Positions 1-4,360 of a stretch of DNA of 5,614 nucleotides are shown in pieces (position 1 is the first letter of the stretch; every line of letters starts with the position of its first letter). The stretch is from an uncultured Eubacteriales bacterium (GTDB lineage Bacteria > Bacillota > Clostridia > Oscillospirales > CAG-272), in the NCBI GenBank assembly GCA_934526185.1, contig CAKTAA010000133.1, positions 1 to 5,614 of the forward strand, given 5' to 3'. Both the position numbers and the translations under genes were made by a program. The notes beneath the pieces were generated by a model. The model was not told where the DNA came from and did no database searches. It saw only the letters and a list, made by a program, of their open reading frames with translations.

Positions 1-521
1 ATTTTGGTACTGGTAATTTTCAGCGTTTCCAGAGCTTCCCGAACACCAGAACGGCTCGCGGGGATGGATCGGTCTGTCCACCATTCATTGAGCGCCGCAC
101 GGTCGGTAACCCCTTTTCGTATCGGAATTCCTATCGGCAGATGATCCGGCGCATAGACTGTTCCGATTCTTTGTATCAAGCCGGTGGCATCGTCCAGTTC
201 CAGTTCCGCCACTTGGACTCGTTTATGCATCAAGGTACATTTCAAACTATTCACCTCATTTCGTTTTTTGATTACAGCAGAAGACTTTGCTTTTAGGTTG
301 CGCAGCTTCTCCTGCAGCGCTTTGCGCTGTTCTATTTGTTCGGCAAGCGGTTCGATTTCATTATCACGCAGATACTTGCTGTGTTTAACACCGCTTTGAG
401 ACCATTGATGATAGTAATAGACTTTTCCGTTAATTTGCTTCTTCGAGATATATCCTTTCGGAAGACCGCCGATCTGTGCGGTGATTTTCGCTATCTGACG
501 CAGTTTTTCCTGCTGATCCAT
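1..521 (-). CDS. HipA-like kinase N-terminal region fused to a small basic N-terminal module; 3' end beyond the window
   Basis: The frame is open from the ATG at 521 to the left edge (173 full codons), so the C-terminus is missing. I chose ATG521 over the in-frame ATG536 because GGAGG lies 8 nt upstream of it. Residues 1-80 form a charged module: GGLPKGYISKKQINGKVYYY at about 18-37, then a helical Glu/Gln/Lys/Arg-rich stretch. Residues 93-173 begin LKCTLMHKRVQVAELELDD and contain DRAALNEWWTDRSIPASRSG. I recall this as the N-terminus of HipA-like kinases in Clostridia, which phosphorylate Ser/Thr targets or act as toxins. The kinase core is not in view, so the assignment rests on family memory of the N-terminus. 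The gene is monocistronic here, with its own consensus promoter at 610-639. A second start inside it is listed separately. An alternative is an uncharacterised ICE protein with no kinase domain. Confidence 0.6.
   Translation of the reverse strand, partial: MDQQEKLRQIAKITAQIGGLPKGYISKKQINGKVYYYHQWSQSGVKHSKYLRDNEIEPLAEQIEQRKALQEKLRNLKAKSSAVIKKRNEVNSLKCTLMHKRVQVAELELDDATGLIQRIGTVYAPDHLPIGIPIRKGVTDRAALNEWWTDRSIPASRSGVREALETLKITSTK
243..257 (-). promoter_or_regulatory. Internal ribosome binding site and TTG start inside the HipA-like gene
   Basis: GAGGTG at 257-252 sits 6 nt before the in-frame TTG at 245-243, which opens the segment LKCTLMHKR. This is exactly where the HipA-like homology begins, at residue 93 of the longer frame. 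It looks like the start of a free-standing kinase gene that has become continuous with the upstream module, or like an alternative start giving a shorter isoform. The sequence shows the site; that it is used is inference. Confidence 0.5.
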
Positions 522-535
522 ACCCAGTGCCTCCA

Positions 536-595
536 TTACAAAAGATGTTCTGTCATTCCCTCACAACACGCCGGTGCTAAGGGAAATCGCGCCAT
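536..595 (-). CDS. Possible 19-residue leader peptide upstream of the HipA-like gene
   Basis: An ATG at 595 opens a frame of 19 codons (MARFPLAPACCEGMTEHLL). Its TAA at 538-536 overlaps the alternative ATG536 of the next gene as TAATG, 15 nt before the preferred start at 521. It lies wholly inside the predicted transcript of the 610-639 promoter, beginning about 8 nt after the likely start of transcription. AAAGGA precedes the ATG but is only one base away, so initiation would be poor unless leaderless-like. The two adjacent Cys codons and the stop/start overlap fit a translational coupling leader, but an ORF this short can arise by chance. Confidence 0.25.
   Translation of the reverse strand: MARFPLAPACCEGMTEHLL
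556..585 (-). promoter_or_regulatory. Hairpin in the 5' leader of the HipA-like gene
   Basis: TTCCCT and AGGGAA (perfect 6-bp complement) flank an 18-nt interior that can add a second CAC/GTG stem closed by a GCCG loop. It is not followed by a T-tract on the minus strand, so it is not an intrinsic terminator. It lies between the promoter and the ribosome binding site and inside the possible leader peptide frame, so it could influence translation. A role is inference. Confidence 0.35.
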
Positions 596-609
596 ATCCT
601 TTGCAATGT

Positions 610-639
610 ATTATACCCCGTTTTAACCCCTTTTGTCAA
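610..639 (-). promoter_or_regulatory. Sigma-A type promoter of the HipA-like gene
   Basis: On the minus strand TTGACA (639-634) and TATAAT (615-610) are both perfect consensus hexamers, separated by 18 bp. The spacer holds two GGGG runs around TTAAAAC (GGGGTTAAAACGGGG), which could be a recognition site for a regulator. Expected start of transcription is near 603, giving a leader of about 80 nt before ATG521. It lies just after the sortase stop codon, so it separates the left gene from the transfer operon. Confidence 0.8.
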
Positions 640-666
640 CAATACGGTGCAAATTGCCATAAAATA

Positions 667-1434
667 TTACATTTTTACGGCTGCCACAATCAGCCTGCCG
701 TTTTTACCTGAACCGTGGCAGGTTGACAGAGTGATGATCTGTTGACCGTGCACAGGTGTAACGCCGGTGTCATAGAGCGATTTTTGCAGGATCGCTGAGG
801 TCTGTTCGGAGAAATCTGTGCTGCCAGCCGCATGAATAAAGCTGTACCAAGCGTCATCTTTCTGAACAGCGGCAACGGCGAAGACAGTAAATTTGCTAAC
901 ACCGTTCGCTGTTTGGAATTCTATGATCGGATGCTCGGCACAGAATGCCGGATCAGTATAATTCCGAAGGGATGAGAACATAGTACCGTTTTTCATATTA
1001 TGGCCGTAAACAATGAGATGATCACTTTGCAGACCGCACCGCCAGTCCAAGAACAGTACTCCGCTTTGGCTGTATTCCCCGTAAAAATTTCGGCGCAGAT
1101 ATTTCTCTGGATTCTCCGGTGTGTACATGACAGGATAGTTTAGCTGTGTATCGGGGATACACAGCCAGCCGATGCAGTCACTGTTTTGCGCGAACAGGGA
1201 TGTAATATCGCGCTTCTGTGCAGATTCCGGCTCGTCGTTGGCTGACGGCGGTGTTTCGTCAGATCGGGACGGTTCAGACGGGACTATCTGTATCAGCTCT
1301 GTCAGTTCTGCAAATTCGTCTTTTTCTCTCTGCCGGCTGGATAGTTGTATATACACCATAAAGCCGGATAAGGCGGCGATTGACGACAGCAGAACAGACA
1401 GAACAGCGAAACTAATCTTCTGAGTCTTCGTCAT
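667..1434 (-). CDS. srtB: Class B sortase
   Basis: A 255-residue membrane-anchored cysteine transpeptidase that attaches sorting-signal proteins to the cell wall or to pilin-like partners outside the membrane. Residues 7-29 form an N-terminal hydrophobic anchor, followed by a charged, low-complexity linker (about 33-75) and the sortase fold. The catalytic triad is visible: His145 in YGHNM, Cys239 in TLSTC and Arg247 in NGRLIVAA. The segment WLCIPDTQLNYPVM with the FLD and HNM blocks is typical of class B enzymes. I chose ATG1434 rather than the upstream ATGs at 1482 and 1446 because GAGGTGG precedes it by 3 nt and the hydrophobic anchor then sits at the very N-terminus. It overlaps the end of the TraC-like gene by 23 nt in another frame, so it is probably translationally coupled to it. 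Class B sortases are regular residents of Clostridia ICE transfer regions. No sorting-signal substrate is visible in this window. Confidence 0.93.
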   Translation of the reverse strand: MTKTQKISFAVLSVLLSSIAALSGFMVYIQLSSRQREKDEFAELTELIQIVPSEPSRSDETPPSANDEPESAQKRDITSLFAQNSDCIGWLCIPDTQLNYPVMYTPENPEKYLRRNFYGEYSQSGVLFLDWRCGLQSDHLIVYGHNMKNGTMFSSLRNYTDPAFCAEHPIIEFQTANGVSKFTVFAVAAVQKDDAWYSFIHAAGSTDFSEQTSAILQKSLYDTGVTPVHGQQIITLSTCHGSGKNGRLIVAAVKM

Positions 1435-1975
1435 CGTCCACCTCATAGAACTGCTCGCCGTCAATGTCGGGCATCTGCTCACCGTTCATACTGGCATCAA
1501 AATATAGGGCAAGAAAGCGTTTGATGTCAGTTTTCTTCATCCGCCGTACCTCAAAACCCTGTTCTGAGATGGTTTTCTCAATACGGTTTGCCGCCTCAAA
1601 GGTCTGTTTATCTTTCCGGTCTTTCAATCTCGCGATAAACAAAAACTGTCTTGCGGTTGCCATCTCCATTTGAATGTGGTCGAGAAATTCGATATCTTTT
1701 TTGATAATTTTCCGCACTTTCGGATTCTGTTCCTCTGAAAGCCTGCCGTTTAAATATGATTTGTTGTCGTCAAAGCACTCGGAGGAGTCGGTGCAGGTGA
1801 TCTCAATATCGGGAATAGCAGAGAGCACCATCATCAGGTGGCGTATCTTGATTTCAATATTGGTATGTGACAGCACCGAAATATTCGTAGGTGCGACGAG
1901 ATAAAAAAGAAGTTCTCCCTTATTCGTGGCAAGCCCGTATTTCGTAAAGGTTTTTATGCCGATGAAGTCCTGCAC
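1412..1975 (-). CDS. TraC-like conjugation protein (VirB4-associated N-terminal domain), possibly 5'-disrupted
   Basis: 187 residues from GTG1975, with AAGGA six bases upstream. The run VAPTNISVLSHTNIEIKIRH, then LMMVLSAIPDIEITCTDSSE and the C-terminal RRMKKTDIKRFLALYFDASM, match a well-conserved ICE protein that I recall as TraC-like. It usually sits between the VirB3-like protein and the VirB4 conjugation ATPase and corresponds to the non-ATPase N-terminal part of TraC/VirB4. No Walker A motif is present, so it is not itself an ATPase. The tail is acidic (VDDDEDSED). The frame extends upstream to a TTG at 2020 with a stronger ribosome binding site but is cut by a TAA at 1996-1994, so this protein either starts at the GTG or has lost a short basic N-terminus. 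It probably works with the membrane channel at the inner face of the membrane. Confidence 0.75.
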   Translation of the reverse strand: MQDFIGIKTFTKYGLATNKGELLFYLVAPTNISVLSHTNIEIKIRHLMMVLSAIPDIEITCTDSSECFDDNKSYLNGRLSEEQNPKVRKIIKKDIEFLDHIQMEMATARQFLFIARLKDRKDKQTFEAANRIEKTISEQGFEVRRMKKTDIKRFLALYFDASMNGEQMPDIDGEQFYEVDDDEDSED

Positions 1976-1993
1976 CGAGCGTCCTTTTTTCTT

Positions 1994-2033
1994 TTACTGC
2001 TGTTTTTCTTTTGCTGCCAAGCTGCTCACCTCC
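1994..2033 (-). other. Original start region of the TraC-like gene, interrupted by an in-frame TAA
   Basis: GGAGGTGA (2033-2026) is followed 5 nt later by TTG (2020-2018), which reads L/M-A-A-K-E-K-Q-Q and then TAA (1996-1994). After the stop the same frame continues K-K-K-G-R-S-V-Q-D-F-I-G. A Lys-rich lead-in just before this QDFIGIK block is what I remember of relatives. The best reading is a single-base nonsense change in codon 9 of an intact gene, with GTG1975 rescuing translation by reinitiation. The ribosome binding site overlaps the last codons of the VirB3-like gene. Confidence 0.6.
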
Positions 2034-2286
2034 ATTCAAAGTATTGCTGGGTTGATATAAAATACCGAACAGCATATCGGATAAAATCCAGTACAGTTGT
2101 ATCATCCATACGGATTATAAGAAACCCATAACAGAGCGTCACCGCCGCAGGAATGAAAAATCGAAGCTGTACCAATGCCACAATGGAAAGCAATGCGGCA
2201 ATGCCGAGTATACAAAAATCCCGCAGTCCCCAAAGCCACAGATTTGCCGTCGCTTTCAGGTTTTGCGGATACAGGTATTGCGTCAT
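2026..2286 (-). CDS. VirB3/PrgI-like conjugation membrane protein
   Basis: 86 residues with two hydrophobic helices, about 22-40 and 43-59, and a hydrophilic C-terminal third ending QQYFEWR. The start YLYPQNL, LWLWGLRD and the block IIRMDDTTVLDFIRYAVRYF are typical of the small VirB3/PrgI-type subunit of Gram-positive ICE type IV secretion channels, an inner-membrane protein that partners the VirB4 ATPase. AGGAGG lies 6 nt before ATG2286. The start overlaps the stop of the preceding gene (ATGA), and its own last codons contain the ribosome binding site of the TraC-like gene, so the three are translationally linked. Confidence 0.78.
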   Translation of the reverse strand: MTQYLYPQNLKATANLWLWGLRDFCILGIAALLSIVALVQLRFFIPAAVTLCYGFLIIRMDDTTVLDFIRYAVRYFISTQQYFEWR

Positions 2287-2699
2287 ATAATTCCTCCTAT
2301 CGTTGGTTTCTCGTTAGAATGTTCGCCATACAGGTCATCTGTATCATAAAATGTTTGACAGAATTCCTCCGGCGTTTGACCGAACTGTTCGCTGATTTTT
2401 TCTGTGATCATATCTTTTATGAGCTTTGCTTCTGATTCGGTCGGCATATAGTCAAAATACTCACTGCCGTTATCACGGCTGATTTCACATTCAAGGCGGA
2501 GTGTATCTGCAAACGGATTATATTTGCCGTACAGATTCAGCCATGTGCCGTCCTCATCGGCAATTTGTGTACCGAATTTTTTGTCAACATCAAACCATGT
2601 CTCGATATACACCGTGATTTCCTGCCCGATATCGCAGTCAACTTCCATTTCAGAATCAATGGCAAGATCCCTGCGTTCCAATTCATTGTTTTCTTTCAT
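2283..2699 (-). CDS. Conserved ICE-associated hypothetical protein
   Basis: 138 residues, acidic and soluble, with no signal peptide and no membrane segment. The core, about residues 25-105, contains VYIETWFDVDKKFGT, TWLNLYGKYNPFADTLRLEC and the block YFDYMPTESEAKLIKDMI, followed by a short helical segment (EKISEQFGQTPEEFCQ). I recall similar proteins in Clostridia ICEs as a domain of unknown function, but cannot name a biochemical role. It starts at ATG2699 with AGGTGA a few bases upstream. It is the first gene of the transfer operon as seen here, directly after the terminator at 2721-2751, and overlaps the VirB3-like gene by ATGA. Confidence 0.72.
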   Translation of the reverse strand: MKENNELERRDLAIDSEMEVDCDIGQEITVYIETWFDVDKKFGTQIADEDGTWLNLYGKYNPFADTLRLECEISRDNGSEYFDYMPTESEAKLIKDMITEKISEQFGQTPEEFCQTFYDTDDLYGEHSNEKPTIGGII

Positions 2700-2720
2700 T
2701 TTTTCACCTCTCAGGATAAA

Positions 2721-2751
2721 TAAAAAAAGCCACCGCAGTTTTGCGATGGCT
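2721..2751 (-). terminator. Intrinsic terminator of the XRE/HipA-like cassette
   Basis: On the minus strand a 10-bp stem AGCCATCGCA / TGCGGTGGCT (one G·T wobble) with a four-base loop is followed by seven T residues. It begins 18 nt after the HipA-like stop codon and ends 22 nt before the start of the next gene. This is a textbook Rho-independent terminator. It leaves no room for a promoter of the downstream transfer genes after the T-tract. Confidence 0.9.
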
Positions 2752-2761
2752 CTGTACAGAG
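2750..2761. repeat. Perfect 12-bp palindrome CTCTGTACAGAG
   Basis: CTCTGTACAGAG is its own reverse complement. It overlaps the first base pair of the terminator stem and lies 8 nt after the HipA-like stop codon. It could extend the RNA structure or bind a dimeric regulator. No copy was noticed elsewhere in the window. Confidence 0.4.
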
Positions 2762-2768
2762 TATTTTG

Positions 2769-3698
2769 TTACAGGGATATTGCCGGTCCTGTCTGCTCCG
2801 TTTCGGTCAGTTCTGTCATTTCAAAGACAGGGCGCAGAAGCACATCCAGTCGTGCTTCAATATACCGCTTATAAAATTCCTTTTGCAGATCAGAGATATA
2901 CGGCATCCCATCAATAAATGCGCTGATCTTATTCATATCGGTTCGTTCATAAATATTCCTTACCGCCTGATTACAGTCTTCATATTTTGCATCGGAGAGA
3001 AAATCATAGTAATTGATTTTATTTCCGTTCAGCCTGATTGCAGAAGTCGGGAACCGGTAAATCCGCAGATTAAGCGCATCTTTGTCGTTCAATACCGCAT
3101 GCATCACGGTGTCATCGGCCTGCGGCAGCAGGCAGCTCCCGCAGTCATAAACCGGAGCAATTTCACGCTTTTTTTCCTTCGGATCGTACAGGAATCCCCA
3201 ATTGCCGTTATGACGGTCAAAGTTTCCCAGCAGAGCATCTACTGCAAACATCTCCCAAAAATGCTTCTTCAGGAGGACAGGATCAACATACTGCTGTTTT
3301 TCAATAATTTCCAAAATATCTTCGAGTTCCGTACCGCTGCCATTAGAATCAGAATCCAAAACCGTATTCTTAATGGAACAGAAATCATAAAGTTTCTTTC
3401 CGTCTCCGGTAAAGTCCAGACAGGCACAGACAATTTTCTCTCTGCCGTTTACTGTAAATGTCCCCAGCATGGTTTCCTGTGCTTTTACACCAAGCATATT
3501 AAAAATACTGCTGGCAATGTGTTCGATGACACAGCTGTTGGTATAGGATAGCTCAGTAGGCTTTCCTTCGCCGGACGGAGGAAACTTCAGCATATACGGT
3601 CTGCCGTCATATTCCACAGCAATCTTTTTGCCGTTCGCCCCGTTATATGCCCGGTCAAATACACGGGGGCAATTCGTAAAGTCAATGCCTTTTGTCAT
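2769..3698 (-). CDS. HipA-like protein kinase (toxin or effector of an XRE/HipA pair)
   Basis: 309 residues from ATG3698. An ATG at 3716 is in frame but has no ribosome binding site, whereas AGGAG lies 7 nt before 3698. Kinase hallmarks of the HipA family are in order: Lys38 in YMLKFPPSG (nucleotide binding), the catalytic loop GNFDRHNGNWGFL (Asp161, His163, Asn166) and the metal-binding Asp185 in APVYDCGS. The family phosphorylates proteins on Ser/Thr; E. coli HipA targets glutamyl-tRNA synthetase and blocks translation. The protein begins almost directly with the nucleotide-binding lobe, without the extra N-terminal subdomain of long HipA, so its shape is nearer to HipT or CtkA-type kinases. 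It overlaps the XRE gene by ATGA, consistent with antitoxin-first translational coupling, and ends before a strong terminator. Its real target is unknown. Confidence 0.85.
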   Translation of the reverse strand: MTKGIDFTNCPRVFDRAYNGANGKKIAVEYDGRPYMLKFPPSGEGKPTELSYTNSCVIEHIASSIFNMLGVKAQETMLGTFTVNGREKIVCACLDFTGDGKKLYDFCSIKNTVLDSDSNGSGTELEDILEIIEKQQYVDPVLLKKHFWEMFAVDALLGNFDRHNGNWGFLYDPKEKKREIAPVYDCGSCLLPQADDTVMHAVLNDKDALNLRIYRFPTSAIRLNGNKINYYDFLSDAKYEDCNQAVRNIYERTDMNKISAFIDGMPYISDLQKEFYKRYIEARLDVLLRPVFEMTELTETEQTGPAISL

Positions 3699-4117
3699 AC
3701 TCCAGCTCCTTTCCATAAATATTTTTGCCTGAGGTAATCAGCATGTTCCGGCGTAATCGCACCTTCACTGATTTCCGCCATATTAATGCTGCCGTACAAC
3801 TCTCCCCACAGACAGTCGAGAATAGAAGATTTGTTTTTTAATCCTTCCTTGTATGCATCCAGATCATGCTGGAGATAGTCCGGCAGTCCGTGTTCAAATG
3901 AGTGTTCACGCTCAGCTGCCCGTATGCCGTTTTCGGTCAGCATTTCCATTGTTACATTCAGGGCTTTTGCTATTTTGTATACTGTTTCAGCAGAGCATTT
4001 TTCCAGCTTCGTTTTTCCATTGCAGATGTCATTGAGCGTTGCATGAGGTATGCCCGCCTCGACAGCAAGTCGATATTTTGTCATATGCTTTCTTTCAAGC
4101 AAACTGTCTATAATCAT
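3695..4117 (-). CDS. XRE-family transcriptional regulator, probable antitoxin/autorepressor of the HipA-like gene
   Basis: 140 residues. Residues 1-62 are a helix-turn-helix of the Cro/C1 type: SLLERKHMTKYRLAVEAGIP, then HATLNDICNGKTKLEKCSAE and TVYKIAKALNVTMEML. Residues 75-140 are an extra C-terminal domain (GLPDYLQHDLDAYKEG, ITPEHADYLRQKYLW) that I have seen following XRE domains in Clostridia next to HipA-like kinases. It could contact the kinase. I chose ATG4117 over the in-frame GTG4126 because the GTG lies inside the ribosome binding site AGAGGTGA (4130-4123). It is the first gene of the cassette, read from a promoter overlaid by a palindrome that it probably binds. Family role is established for HipB-type proteins; repression at this site is inference. 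Confidence 0.85.
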   Translation of the reverse strand: MIIDSLLERKHMTKYRLAVEAGIPHATLNDICNGKTKLEKCSAETVYKIAKALNVTMEMLTENGIRAAEREHSFEHGLPDYLQHDLDAYKEGLKNKSSILDCLWGELYGSINMAEISEGAITPEHADYLRQKYLWKGAGV

Positions 4118-4136
4118 CTGTATCACCTCTTAATAT

Positions 4137-4162
4137 TATTATATCGGTATGCCGAAATAATA
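4137..4162. promoter_or_regulatory. 26-bp imperfect palindrome, probable XRE operator
   Basis: On the plus strand the half-sites are TATTATATCGGTA (4137-4149) and TGCCGAAATAATA (4150-4162). 11 of 13 positions are complementary. The core TCGG-N4-CCGA is perfect. The palindrome covers the -10 box and the spacer and touches the -35 box of the cassette promoter, so a bound dimer would exclude RNA polymerase. This fits negative autoregulation by the XRE protein encoded just downstream. Confidence 0.7.
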
Positions 4163-4166
4163 TCAA
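4138..4166 (-). promoter_or_regulatory. Sigma-A type promoter of the XRE/HipA-like cassette
   Basis: TTGATA (4166-4161) and a perfect TATAAT (4143-4138) are separated by exactly 17 bp on the minus strand. Transcription would begin near 4131, giving a very short leader that consists mostly of the AGAGGTGA ribosome binding site before ATG4117. Confidence 0.82.
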
Positions 4167-4345
4167 GGGGTGAGCTAAGATTTTTCAAAAAGTTTGCTTT
4201 TTCCTTTATTTCGCTGCCCTTGCCACAGTGCGGCTTAAATTGACTGCGGTGGTGGTCGCATGGACAACGCTCATCATGTTAACTCTGACCGAGCTGTCAA
4301 GTCCGAACTGCTGAGGACTTCGGAAAGGCACTTTTTTAATGTCGG
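4167..4345. other. Intergenic region between truncated recombinase and XRE promoter; weak small ORFs and an inverted repeat
   Basis: No confident gene. AAGTCC (4299-4304) and GGACTT (4315-4320) form a 6-bp stem with a 10-nt loop, with CCGAA/TTCGG as an alternative pairing. Two small frames look protein-like but lack good ribosome binding sites. One is on the plus strand at 4260-4370 (36 residues, beginning MDNAHHVNSDRAVKSELL, ending inside the recombinase gene). The other is on the minus strand at 4277-4206 (23 residues, ending LSRTVARAAK). On the plus strand AGTGC (4227-4231) and GCACT (4328-4332), followed by six T residues, could bound an RNA. An old gene remnant, a small RNA or part of an attachment or transfer-origin region are all possible. 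Confidence 0.3.
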
Positions 4346-4360
4346 TCATATCAGACCGAC
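4341..4360. repeat. Inverted repeat at the 3' end of the truncated recombinase gene
   Basis: GTCGGTC (4341-4347) and GACCGAC (4354-4360) are perfect complements around a 6-bp centre that includes the recombinase stop codon. On the minus strand it is followed by ATTAAAAAAG, which is A-rich rather than T-rich, so it is not an intrinsic terminator in the direction of the gene. On the plus strand the T-tract precedes the stem. It could be an RNA 3'-end stem or a protein-binding site. Confidence 0.5.

Noticed and set aside
336..626. Plus-strand frame of 96 codons at the left end
   Set aside because: Antisense to the HipA-like gene and across its promoter; composition is that of a shadow frame.
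1920..2105. Minus-strand frame of 61 codons across the VirB3-like/TraC-like boundary
   Set aside because: It joins out-of-frame parts of both neighbouring genes; the TraC-like protein continues in a different frame.
2766..3551. Long open frame of 261 codons on the plus strand
   Set aside because: It lies antisense to the HipA-like gene, whose kinase motifs are unmistakable; the plus-strand translation shows no recognisable domain.
4341..4360. Inverted repeat considered as a terminator of the recombinase
   Set aside because: The bases after the stem on the minus strand are A-rich, not a T-tract, so it does not fit a Rho-independent terminator.
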